This document shows positions 8,104 through 15,887 of a stretch of DNA of 64,000 nucleotides, one piece after another; the stretch's first letter is position 1, and each line of letters opens with the position of its first letter. The position numbers and the translations under genes are program-made. The notes beneath the pieces are model-generated. The model ran no database searches and had not been told where the DNA came from. It worked only from the letters and a program-made list of their open reading frames with translations. Source of the stretch: Propionibacteriaceae bacterium (GTDB lineage: Bacteria; Actinomycetota; Actinomycetes; Propionibacteriales; Propionibacteriaceae); NCBI GenBank assembly GCA_031265875.1, contig JAISCA010000031.1:62001-126000 (forward strand), given 5' to 3'.

Positions 8104-8240
8104 ACGCCCAAGGCCACGCGGCGCGCGTCGGAACCGCCCGCTCGCCGACAACGTCGATCTCGAACGGGAAGTTCCAGCCGACGACACGCCGGAATCAGCG
8201 TTGGAACCGCTCAGTCGCTGACAACACCTTCACCGAGCGA

Positions 8241-8280
8241 CGACTTTCGTACGCCCGCCCGCCGAAAAAGTGGGTTTAAA
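8241..8280 (+). repeat. Intergenic repeat DR3, copy 1
   Basis: Contains ACTTTCGTACGCCC followed by CCGCCGAAAAAGTGG; the ends ACTTT and AAAGT can pair. The gap 8104-8343 holds this copy plus two degenerate tandem stretches (around 8128-8160 and 8185-8225) related to the copy at 41687. No gene is visible in the gap. Confidence 0.6.
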
Positions 8281-8343
8281 CCCCCTGTGACTCGGCGACG
8301 GGGACGGACGCGACCGACGATGATTGAGCGAACGTAGGGACCG

Positions 8344-9591
8344 TCAAGCGGCTAGGTGGCCTAGAGCGATCACTTGGACGCTGTCATCGCGACGGTAGCT
8401 GGCAGCGCCAGCCGTGATGACATTCAGCGAGGCCAACTGCGACCATTTGTCCGCCGAGACCCGGTTGCGCAGTCGCGCTAGGTTGGCCGCCGCTTGGTCG
8501 ATGCTGGACTCGCCTCCGAGTTTGACTTCGTAGGCCGTCCAAGCGCCGTCCGGACGTTCGATGATCGCATCGACCTCGAGGCCTTCGGAATCACGGTAGT
8601 GGAAGACTTGCGCGTCGATCGTGTCGGCGTAGACGCGTAGATCGCGGATCGCCAGCGACTCGAAGAACAAGCCGAAAGTCTCCAGATCATTGAGTAGCGA
8701 ATCTGGTGTGGCTCTCAACACCGCCGCGCCGAGCGACGGGTCCACGAAATGCCATTTTGGTTTCACCCGCAGAGCGATGCTGGATCGCAGATGAACCGGC
8801 CATGCGGTCAACTCGTCCAGGACGAAAACCTGCGTCAACTGGTCCAAATACTTACGTATGGTCTGCGGGCTGGCCCCCGCCCCATCGAGCTGCGCCTCGG
8901 AGGCCAACTTGACCCGAGACGCCTCAGTCGAAGTGTTCCTGGCCAGCGCCTTGAGCAGCGCCGCCGTCCGGGTCGGATCGGGCGGAGAGTCCAGCGCCCG
9001 TAGATCGACGCTGGATAAGTTGTCCACATAGTCCGCCAGGCTGTCGGCGGCGTCGGCGGTTGGCAAGTCCACCAGACCGGGCCAACCGCCACGGACTATC
9101 AAACTGGCGTATTCCGCTACCGTCGGGCCGCCCAAGGCTCCGGAATCCCAGTCCTCCCACAAGGATGAGAACCGAACCTTTCCAGTGGAGTCACCGCTCT
9201 CCGACAATGACATAGGCCGTAACGTCATTCTGGCGATACGGCCGGCCCCACTGTGGCGGGTCAGATCGTCACTGGGGGCGGCTGAACCCGTCAGGATGAA
9301 CTGACCTTTGGTCTGCCGGGCGTCGATCTCATGCCGCACCGCATTCCACACCTCGGGCGCCATCTGCCACTCGTCTATCAGCCGCGGCACCGCGCCGTCC
9401 AGCACGGCAGCGGGCTCAAGCTGCGCTAGACGATATGAACTGGGATCATCCAATCGGACGCTGCTGGCCACATGCTGCAACGCTGTCGTGGTCTTGCCGA
9501 CTTGACGGGCGCCCCGGATCAAGACGCCGCCAGAGGAACGGAGCTTACGGTCAATCCTCGCGTCAATCAGACGAGACCGATACAGTGCCAT
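8344..9591 (-). CDS. AAA-superfamily ATPase with C-terminal DUF4143 (ATPase 1)
   Basis: 415 residues. Walker A GARQVGKTT near 27-35, Walker B PRLIDEWQ near 68, a sensor-like FILTGSA near 98; the C-terminal half has the DUF4143 pattern, ending with a restriction-endonuclease-like core (GLEVDAIIE, then YEVKLGG with the E-x-K pair). Proteins of this architecture are common in genomes rich in toxin-antitoxin and mobile genes; their biochemical role is not established. The gene stands alone. Three direct repeats with a 23-bp period begin 20 bp upstream of the ATG. A paralogue lies at 11112-12356. Confidence 0.85.
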   Translation of the reverse strand: MALYRSRLIDARIDRKLRSSGGVLIRGARQVGKTTTALQHVASSVRLDDPSSYRLAQLEPAAVLDGAVPRLIDEWQMAPEVWNAVRHEIDARQTKGQFILTGSAAPSDDLTRHSGAGRIARMTLRPMSLSESGDSTGKVRFSSLWEDWDSGALGGPTVAEYASLIVRGGWPGLVDLPTADAADSLADYVDNLSSVDLRALDSPPDPTRTAALLKALARNTSTEASRVKLASEAQLDGAGASPQTIRKYLDQLTQVFVLDELTAWPVHLRSSIALRVKPKWHFVDPSLGAAVLRATPDSLLNDLETFGLFFESLAIRDLRVYADTIDAQVFHYRDSEGLEVDAIIERPDGAWTAYEVKLGGESSIDQAAANLARLRNRVSADKWSQLASLNVITAGAASYRRDDSVQVIALGHLAA

Positions 9592-9610
9592 GGAGTTAAT
9601 ATTACGCCTG

Positions 9611-9679
9611 GATCACGGTTTTGAAGGAAATCCAGTCAAGGTTTTGAAGGAAGTCGGATCACGGTTTTGAAGGACCGCC
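9611..9679. promoter_or_regulatory. Three 23-bp iterons upstream of ATPase 1
   Basis: GGTTTTGAAGG occurs at 9617, 9640 and 9663, exactly 23 bp apart; the first and third copies share a longer flank GATCAC. They fill the region just upstream of the ATPase start (gene on the minus strand) and look like phased protein-binding sites, about two helical turns per unit. Confidence 0.75.
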
Positions 9680-9789
9680 GCCGGCCAGGAACCGCTTGCC
9701 TAAGCCCATCCTCGCCCCCGGAAGGACGGCTTCGACAGGTGCCCGCCCGACTGGTTCCACTCGGTCGGGGCCGACTAGTCGCCGTCGGG

Positions 9790-10539
9790 TCACAGCCTCA
9801 GCAGACCGCCGTCGACCGTGATGTTCTGCCCGGTGACGTAGGAGGCGTCGCCGACCAGGAACCGTAGCGCCCTGAAGATGTCTTCCGGCGTGCCCAACCG
9901 GCCGTCCGGAATGGTGGATACGACCTTGTCGTAGTTGGCCTGGTCGCGCAGGGCGTACCGCTCCATCACCTCGTCGGTGCCGATGAACCCAGGCGTGACC
10001 GTGTTGACCTGGATCCGCGGCGCCAGTTCGAGAGCCAGGCAGCGTGTGAAGGTCATGATGCCGGCCCGGGCCGTGCAGTAATTGACGCCGTTGTCACGAC
10101 CCTGGAAGGCGGTCGGGGCACCGATGTTGACGATCTGGCCGCAGTCGCCCTGGTAGCGCCGGGCGAACTCCTGGCTGCAGAGGAAGGCGCCGGTCAGGAT
10201 GGTGTCGAGCACCAGCCGCCAGTCCTCGTCGCCCATGCTCAAGAAGGGGCCGTCCTGGTTGACGCCGGCCATGTTGATGAGGACGTCGCAGCCGCCGAAG
10301 CGCCGCTGGACGGCGTCGAACATGGCCTGAACCTGCCCCCGGTCGGCCACATCGGCCTGACAGACCAACGGGTCGGCCCCCGGCACGGCCGCCCTGATCC
10401 GGGCCGCCCAGGCCGCCGCCTCCGCCTCCGACCGGGCGTAGTTGACGACGACGTTGTAGCCTTCCTCGGCGAAACGCAGGGCCGCATGCGCCCCCAGCCC
10501 CCTCGACGACCCGGTGATGAGCACCGTCCTTTGGTCCAT
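9790..10539 (-). CDS. Short-chain dehydrogenase/reductase-fold protein, catalytic residues altered
   Basis: 249 residues. The Rossmann start TVLITGSSRGLGAHAA is an intact cofactor-binding TGxxxGxG motif, and INMAGVN near residue 85 matches the NAG motif. The active-site region reads IVNIGAPTAF and NYCTARAG, where classical SDRs have Ser (here Ala) and YxxxK (here YxxxR). Two of the usual catalytic residues are therefore changed; the protein may have altered chemistry or be a non-catalytic binder. ATG 10539 is chosen because GGGAGG lies five bases upstream. The gene stands alone, so no pathway can be inferred. Confidence 0.82.
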   Translation of the reverse strand: MDQRTVLITGSSRGLGAHAALRFAEEGYNVVVNYARSEAEAAAWAARIRAAVPGADPLVCQADVADRGQVQAMFDAVQRRFGGCDVLINMAGVNQDGPFLSMGDEDWRLVLDTILTGAFLCSQEFARRYQGDCGQIVNIGAPTAFQGRDNGVNYCTARAGIMTFTRCLALELAPRIQVNTVTPGFIGTDEVMERYALRDQANYDKVVSTIPDGRLGTPEDIFRALRFLVGDASYVTGQNITVDGGLLRL

Positions 10540-10871
10540 CGACGCCTCCCAGCTCAAGTCGTTCCAGTCGTTCGGGCGTGTGACCCGGCGCGCAGGCGCC
10601 GCCCGACCGCCCGCGCCCCGAGCCTATCCCCTTCCCCTCGTCACCCACCCGTTGAGATGTTAGATAGGACTCCGTTGAGATGTTAGATAGACGACGTTAG
10701 CTACGTACGCGATGGCGACCACGCTACCGCCGCGACGAGAGTACGTGATCGTCCCCCTCGTCTTCTTGGGACCTTGAGCGCAGCATGACACAGTCACGTT
10801 CCTTGTAGTCAAGACGCCTGCGTGGAGCCAGCACGGAGAACCAGCATGCTACACCTAGTCATACTTTTCGT
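10540..10871. other. Intergenic region with a 23-bp-period direct repeat
   Basis: Apart from the repeat at 10650-10690 and the palindrome at 10858-10876, nothing recognisable. No frame here has both a plausible start and family features. Confidence 0.5.
10650..10690. repeat. Two exact 18-bp repeats, 23-bp period
   Basis: CGTTGAGATGTTAGATAG occurs at 10650-10667 and again at 10673-10690 without mismatch, starting 23 bp apart. The period equals that of the arrays upstream of the two DUF4143 ATPases, although the core differs. Confidence 0.75.
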
Positions 10872-10876
10872 ATGAC
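10858..10876. promoter_or_regulatory. Palindrome over the start of the truncated antitoxin
   Basis: GTCATAC-TTTTC-GTATGAC, perfect 7-bp arms, overlapping the ATG at 10872. This is the usual position for an antitoxin autoregulatory operator. Confidence 0.55.
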
Positions 10877-11096
10877 GGACGATATAACAATGATTCGAGT
10901 GCCGACTCGCATGCGAGACCGCGTGAGGCAGACCGCTCGATCCAGTGGCGCGACCTTCGGACAAGTCATCGAACGGGGACTGGACCTGATCGAACGCGAG
11001 GAGTTCTGGGAGAAGGTCGCCGCCATCGAACCCGACGATGACTAACAACGCGAGTTCGCCGCCTGGGACGCCCTGCGCTCCCTGATCGGATGCTGA
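10872..11096 (+). pseudogene. Ribbon-helix-helix-like antitoxin interrupted by an in-frame stop
   Basis: ATG 10872 opens a 57-codon frame (IRVPTRMRDRVRQTARSS, FGQVIERGLDLIEREEFW) resembling short VapB-type antitoxins, ending at TAA 11043-11045. The same frame continues for 16 codons (QREFAAWDALRSLIG) to TGA 11094-11096. That tail, with a Trp-Asp-x-Leu motif, looks like the normal toxin-binding end of this antitoxin type. A single substitution seems to have truncated it. No PIN or other toxin follows; the next gene is on the other strand. A functional short protein cannot be excluded. Confidence 0.6.
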
Positions 11097-11111
11097 CCGG
11101 TCACGACTGCT

Positions 11112-12356
11112 TCACCCGCGCCAGAGGGCGGCGATCGGCATGGCCGTGAGCTGGGGGCCGAGCGGGAAAGTCGTCGTCCCAGTGTGAAGTACGACGCCTC
11201 TGACGAAGGTTGATCCAAGCCGATCACGGAGCCAGGCCAGGTGGCGGGCGTCATGGGCGGTGACCGTGTTCGCGGCCTTGACCTCGACGCCGACGATCTG
11301 ACCGGAGACGGCCTCTAGCACGAGGTCCACCTCATGCTGTCCATTACTGTCACGCAGGTGGTAGGCCGTGACCGGTGGGGTACGCAGACGCAGCCAGGGA
11401 CGCAGTTGCGCCATCACGAAGGTGTCGATGATCCGCCCCAGCCGGTCGCCGCTCCTAAGCAAGCCAGCCTGGTCGTCACCCGCCAGATGAGCGGCCATGC
11501 CAGCGTCGACGACATGGTACTTGGGCGTCTTGACCAGCCGTCCCAGCCGGTTCACTCCCCAGGCGGGCAGGCGTTCGACCATGCGCAATTCCTCCAGCAG
11601 GTCCAGGTACGACTTGACTGTGCGTTGATCCAGATGCGAGAACTCCGCCAGGGCGCTGATCGACGGCAAGCCCGCCGTGTTCAGAGCGACCGCCCGTACC
11701 AACGCCGCCATCGCCGCCGGGGAACGGACGGTGTCGAGTTCATTCACATCATGGTGGACGAGCTGCTCGACGTAGCCCTCGTACCAAGCCGCGCGAGCCA
11801 AGACGCTGAGGCCGACGGCGTCGGGGAAACCGCCGCGCACCGCCAGGCCAACGTAGTCCACCAGGTCGGGCGCGTCCGGCAACGTCGCCGTCGGCGGGTC
11901 GTCCTGGCCGAACAATCTATCCAACGCCGAAGCCGCCGCTGGCGACTGTTCCAACTCGCCCTGGGTGAGACCGTACATGGGCAAGGGCACGATCCTGCCC
12001 GTGGCGGGCCAGCCATCCACGGACAGCCGGGAGCGGACACTGCCGGTGACGAGGAAACGGCCGGCCCCCGATCCTTCGTCCACGGCCCGTTTCACCGCCG
12101 CCAAGGACTCAGGGACGACCTGCCATTCGTCAATGAGGACGGGCGGGGTCTGCGCCGCCAAGACGGCGTCGGGGGCCGATCGAAAGGACGCGGCCTGTTC
12201 GGGGCGATCCAGACGCAATGACGACGACGCCCGTCGTAAGGCTGTGGTGGTCTTGCCGCAGGCCCGCGGCCCAGTCAACATGATCGCGGGCAACTCCTGC
12301 GTCAAGGCATCCAGGATAAGGTCCACCGATCGGGGGATGTAACCCCTGTCAGCCAT
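11112..12356 (-). CDS. AAA-superfamily ATPase with DUF4143 (ATPase 2)
   Basis: 414 residues. Walker A GPRACGKTT near 29-37, Walker B PPVLIDEWQ near 72, FLVTGSV near 101, and a C-terminal DUF4143/nuclease-fold part with QHEVDLVLE and VGVEVKAAN (E-x-K). It is similar in plan to the ATPase at 8344-9591 but clearly diverged, so this is an old duplication or a separate acquisition. ATG 12356 has GGTGGAGG just upstream. Four 23-bp iterons begin 15 bp upstream of the start. The function is unknown; the iterons suggest autoregulation or sensing at its own promoter. Confidence 0.85.
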   Translation of the reverse strand: MADRGYIPRSVDLILDALTQELPAIMLTGPRACGKTTTALRRASSSLRLDRPEQAASFRSAPDAVLAAQTPPVLIDEWQVVPESLAAVKRAVDEGSGAGRFLVTGSVRSRLSVDGWPATGRIVPLPMYGLTQGELEQSPAAASALDRLFGQDDPPTATLPDAPDLVDYVGLAVRGGFPDAVGLSVLARAAWYEGYVEQLVHHDVNELDTVRSPAAMAALVRAVALNTAGLPSISALAEFSHLDQRTVKSYLDLLEELRMVERLPAWGVNRLGRLVKTPKYHVVDAGMAAHLAGDDQAGLLRSGDRLGRIIDTFVMAQLRPWLRLRTPPVTAYHLRDSNGQHEVDLVLEAVSGQIVGVEVKAANTVTAHDARHLAWLRDRLGSTFVRGVVLHTGTTTFPLGPQLTAMPIAALWRG

Positions 12357-12371
12357 GCCTCCACCACCTTC

Positions 12372-12463
12372 TAATGTCAATTTAGCAGAGCTACTGATGT
12401 CACTTCAGCATACCTGCTAATGCTGTTTTAGCAGACACCGTGATGCTGATCCAGCAGAACTGG
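12372..12463. promoter_or_regulatory. Four 23-bp iterons upstream of ATPase 2
   Basis: Units starting at 12372, 12395, 12418 and 12441 follow TRATGYYRNTYYAGCAKA and are exactly 23 bp apart. Each unit is itself partly palindromic (TGCT...AGCA). The remaining gap to 12687 shows no supported gene; a plus-strand frame of 83 codons at 12440 runs through the iterons and is not believed. Confidence 0.75.
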
Positions 12464-12687
12464 CGGGCGTCGTCTGTGGTTCCATCCGCGCTGAGCGGTT
12501 CGGACAGCCTCTGGCAGCGATTCGATGGACACCGACTGATCCCGCCACTGCGGCTCGTCATCACACACTGCCGGGTGATCGACCTGGGCCCGCTGGACGG
12601 TTGCTATCTCTTCGTCGCTCACCCTGTTGAGAGCGGCCACAAGCCCTGCGGCGCCGGCCCCGTCCCCGTCGGCGGCCCAACCGGAAA

Positions 12688-13797
12688 CTAGCGGTCGTGC
12701 TTGAGCAAGTATCGGTTGGAGACGACCTTGAACGAGGCCTCCACCTGGACGCCGCTGGGCAGGTCGACCCAGGTGGCCGTGGTCGAGCGCCAGACGATGC
12801 CTTCGGCCTTGGCCTGGGGGTTGATGAGCGAGGCCTGGGCGTCGGCCTGGGCCAGGGCCTGATCGACCGTGGCCGGCGGGGCCAGGTCGATCACGGGCAC
12901 GCTCAACTCCAGCGCGAACTCGGGCCATTCGGCCCGGGGCAGGCGACGGCCGTCGGCCACGACGTTGAAGACGGCGAAACGCAGGCCTTGGACCTTGAGC
13001 GGGTTGCCTTGGATCTTCTCGCCGTAGGTCTCGCCCTGGAGGGCGACCTGGCACCAGCCCTGATCGGCCGTCCAGGCCCGCAACTTGGCCTCGACGTCGT
13101 ACTTCTCGGCCATCTGCCACAGCGCGTGGCCGGGCGTGGGCAGGACGGCCCAGTTGTGGCCGGCGACCGTGAAACCGGTCTCATCGAGGGCGAAGCTGGT
13201 CGAGGTGCCGTCGATCTTCTCGGTCGCGATCCAAGTCGCGTCCATGACGGCGAGGATCTCGGCCATGTTCTGGACCCGCTCCTCGTCGGTCTTCGACAGC
13301 CGGGCCGGGAACGGCGCCAGTTCGCCGGCCATCGAGACAGGCAGCGGCGGCTCCCAGACGACGACGCCGAGCACGGTCGTCAGGTCCGTGCCGAGGGGGA
13401 CGGTGGCGAGGTCGGGCAGGCCGGGGAACTCGTCCTCCGCGAAGGCCTGCACGGGGTAGGCGATGCCCTGCGAGAAGACGCCGCGCAACCGGGCGGTCTT
13501 GAGGGCGTGGCCCCGCCGGCCAGTCGCGTCGGTCCTGACGCCGCGCGGCTCGAGCGAGGCGAAGACCGACTTGGTGGTGTCGAGCAGCGCGTCGATCTCG
13601 ATGTAGACGCAACGGTCGGATACGGCGAAGTCACCCTTGCCGACCACGACGTCCCAGCCGCGCACGCGGGCCAGCTCGATCCGGTCGGCCCCCTCGATCG
13701 GGGCCAGGGCGGAGATCGTCTCGACGGTGGCGAGAGCACGGCCGTGCGTCGGGTCGGCTGCCGTCGGGTTGGGGAACTGTTCCGACTCGGTGGTCAT
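12688..13797 (-). CDS. RNA ligase, DRB0094 (Rnl5) type
   Basis: 369 residues. The N-terminal 150 residues match the tRNA-binding/OB-like module of this family (ATVETISALAPIEGADRIELARV). A nucleotidyltransferase core follows with motif I EKIDGTS near 209-215 (the Lys is adenylylated), motif III/IIIa around GETYGEKIQG and FAVFNVVADGR, motif IV EGIVWRS and motif V EASFKVVSN. This family seals 3'-OH/5'-phosphate RNA ends using ATP, typically in RNA repair. The start ATG 13797 is the first Met of the conserved part. The gene is isolated, with no kinase-phosphatase or nuclease partner beside it. Confidence 0.87.
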   Translation of the reverse strand: MTTESEQFPNPTAADPTHGRALATVETISALAPIEGADRIELARVRGWDVVVGKGDFAVSDRCVYIEIDALLDTTKSVFASLEPRGVRTDATGRRGHALKTARLRGVFSQGIAYPVQAFAEDEFPGLPDLATVPLGTDLTTVLGVVVWEPPLPVSMAGELAPFPARLSKTDEERVQNMAEILAVMDATWIATEKIDGTSTSFALDETGFTVAGHNWAVLPTPGHALWQMAEKYDVEAKLRAWTADQGWCQVALQGETYGEKIQGNPLKVQGLRFAVFNVVADGRRLPRAEWPEFALELSVPVIDLAPPATVDQALAQADAQASLINPQAKAEGIVWRSTTATWVDLPSGVQVEASFKVVSNRYLLKHDR

Positions 13798-14226
13798 GTC
13801 AAGACTTTCTTGCGTTATGGTTCGCAGTTTCCTGCCGCCCTCCCAGAGAAGAGCGTTACAGGATGTCAGTAACCAATGACAGTGGCAACTCGGACCCACA
13901 GAACCGCCGGACGCCCCTTCCAACATGCGGTTCACCCGGCCTTCGGGACCACCTGGTGCGTTCTGAGGCCGACGCCGGCGATCCCCTCCGGTCGGAACCG
14001 TCCACTCGGCATCCGGCCAATCGTCGAACTAGCAGTTGGACCCAGCGACGCCCCGAAACAGTGGTCGTAACTATCCGCCCGCGCGATGATCCATACTCAC
14101 AGGACAGTTACGGCGTTCGCAGCGGGAGAACGGGAGACAGTCGAGACGTGGCATCGAGCTGTTCGGCCGTGCCTCGACTCTTCAAAACCTTACGCGGATT
14201 CCCCTGTCCAGCCCCCAAGTGATTCA
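13798..14226. other. Intergenic, 430 bp
   Basis: Contains a weak relative of the DR3 repeat around 14045-14070 (CGACGCCCCGAAACAGTGG). No supported gene, tRNA or terminator was seen. Confidence 0.45.
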
Positions 14227-14257
14227 CGTAAAACTTAACAATATGTTAGGGTTTACG
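14227..14257. promoter_or_regulatory. Operator inverted repeat of the first AbiE module
   Basis: CGTAAAACTTAACA, ATA, then TGTTAGGGTTTACG: 14-bp arms with 12 matches, ending one base before the ATG at 14259. AbiEi antitoxins bind inverted repeats upstream of their own gene, so this is the likely autoregulatory site. Confidence 0.75.
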
Positions 14258-14258
14258 C

Positions 14259-14828
14259 ATGTCTGAGGCGTTGACGAGTCTGGATCGTATGCGCGAGGTG
14301 GCCCTCGATCAGCACGGCTTCGTCACAACCGCCCAGGCCCGTGATTTGGGGATCTCTGCCGCCCTGCTGGCGATGATGGTGCGACGGGGACGGGTCGAGC
14401 GAGTGTCGCACGGGGTGTACCGGGTCGGTCAGGTCCCGACGACGCCATCCGACCCTTGGATGCAGGCAGTGCTGTGGACTGGCTTTCCCGAAGCTTGTTT
14501 GAGCCACGACTCGGCGTTGGACGCCTGGGAGATCAGCGACATCAACCCAAACGAGATCCATGTCACCGTCGCCGCGAAGCGACGCGTCGAACGGACGATT
14601 CCCAAGGGTTACGTCATCCATCGCCAGGACCTGACACCACGCCAGATGACGTGGTGGGAGGCGATCCCAACCGTGACAGCCGCGACAGCGATCCGACAAT
14701 GCCTGGAGACGGGCGTGCCCACGTACCTGATCCGCCAAGCCCTGGAACGCTCAACCAAGAGCGGACTCGTGCTCGCCGCCGAACACGCGGAACTCACGGA
14801 ATTGATGGAGGCTCGCTATGCCCGGTGA
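14259..14828 (+). CDS. AbiEi-family antitoxin / transcriptional repressor
   Basis: 189 residues. The N-terminal winged helix GFVTTAQARDLGISAALLAM, followed by RVERVSHGVYRVG, is typical of AbiEi antitoxins; the C-terminal part (SHDSALDAWEISDINPNEIHVTV split over residues 86-108) fits the antitoxin C-domain. It represses its operon and neutralises the nucleotidyltransferase encoded next. It overlaps the toxin gene by 11 bases. The inverted repeat at 14227-14257 abuts its start. Confidence 0.87.
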   Translation: MSEALTSLDRMREVALDQHGFVTTAQARDLGISAALLAMMVRRGRVERVSHGVYRVGQVPTTPSDPWMQAVLWTGFPEACLSHDSALDAWEISDINPNEIHVTVAAKRRVERTIPKGYVIHRQDLTPRQMTWWEAIPTVTAATAIRQCLETGVPTYLIRQALERSTKSGLVLAAEHAELTELMEARYAR

Positions 14829-15771
14829 GACACCAGCGCCACAAACCTCCCTATTCAAGCGATTACGGACGCTTAAACCAAAATCGAAAGAACCAAACTC
14901 GGCTAACGTCCTAAACAACTGGATACTGCTCGCCGAGCGCGACATGGACGGCATTGAGGGCGGACGCTTGGGATGGTTGGTCGCTTCCACCATTGTGACC
15001 GCCGTCTTGCAGCGGGCGGTGCTCGCCGACGGGACCAGCCAGTTCTTGTTGAAGGGTGGCACCATGCTCCAGCACCGCCTATCGGAGCCGACCCGTTCGA
15101 CCAAAGACGTGGATGGACTGGTGCGTGGTGGCTTAGACCTTTTCTTAACGGATTTGGACAAAGTGCTGGCCGAGCCGTGGGGACCGATTGGTTTTCGACG
15201 TGGCGATATCGAGGTGATCGACACACCCGCGAAGCTGGTCAAGCCACGGCGGGTCCAGGTGACGTTAACCCTCCGGGGCGTGACCTGGCGTAAAATCCAA
15301 GTCGAGCTGTCGCCAGACGAGGGGCACGCGGGGGAATCCGCCGACGTGTTTCCTGCGCCAGCATTGGCTGGGTTCGGGCTACCCGACCCGCGAACACTGG
15401 TCGGACTGACAATGCGGTACCAGATCGCTCAGAAACTACACGCCTCGACGGACCCGCACCATCCACCCGAGTATGTCAACGACCGAGCCCGCGATGTGGT
15501 GGATCTGTCACTGCTCAAGGACCTAGTCGAAAAGTCCGGCTCGCCGACGCCGAGCGAAATCCGTCAGGCCGCGACAGACATCTTCGCGGCCCGCGCCGCC
15601 GAAGCGCGGGCCCTGGGCCGGAATCAGCGTGACTGGCCACCTACCCTGACCGCTTACCCTCATTGGGCGGCCGACTACACCAAAGCCGCCGCATCGGCCC
15701 ACCTCACCAGACCGCTAGATGAAGCCGTCGAGTATCTGAACCAGTGGATCGCGCAGATCGACCAAAGTTGA
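14818..15771 (+). CDS. AbiEii-family nucleotidyltransferase toxin
   Basis: 317 residues. The nucleotidyltransferase signature FLLKGGTML, then RSTKDVDGLV (Gly-Gly/Ser and Asp-x-Asp, here DVD), lies near 78-104. AbiEii enzymes of type IV toxin-antitoxin systems use NTPs to modify targets such as tRNA acceptor ends and act in abortive phage defence; this is family knowledge. The downstream QIAQKLHASTDP and RARDVVDLSLL motifs are the usual C-terminal Lys and Asp-rich elements. The operon ends here. Confidence 0.87.
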   Translation: MPGETPAPQTSLFKRLRTLKPKSKEPNSANVLNNWILLAERDMDGIEGGRLGWLVASTIVTAVLQRAVLADGTSQFLLKGGTMLQHRLSEPTRSTKDVDGLVRGGLDLFLTDLDKVLAEPWGPIGFRRGDIEVIDTPAKLVKPRRVQVTLTLRGVTWRKIQVELSPDEGHAGESADVFPAPALAGFGLPDPRTLVGLTMRYQIAQKLHASTDPHHPPEYVNDRARDVVDLSLLKDLVEKSGSPTPSEIRQAATDIFAARAAEARALGRNQRDWPPTLTAYPHWAADYTKAAASAHLTRPLDEAVEYLNQWIAQIDQS

Positions 15772-15887
15772 CGCCAAGCCCGAACCGAGCAGGGCCGTGG
15801 TGACTACGGGGACGAGCTCCGACTCGTATCTCGATCTCCAGTCAGATACGGGGTCGGGGTCTGTGGGCACACCCGCCCCTTGATAGT

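Noticed and set aside
9611..9679. CRISPR array
   Set aside because: Repeats are only about 12-18 bp with 23-bp period, so no spacer of CRISPR length exists, and no cas gene is present.
12440..12691. 83-codon plus-strand gene beside the RNA ligase
   Set aside because: It starts inside the iteron array, has no ribosome binding site and no family resemblance.
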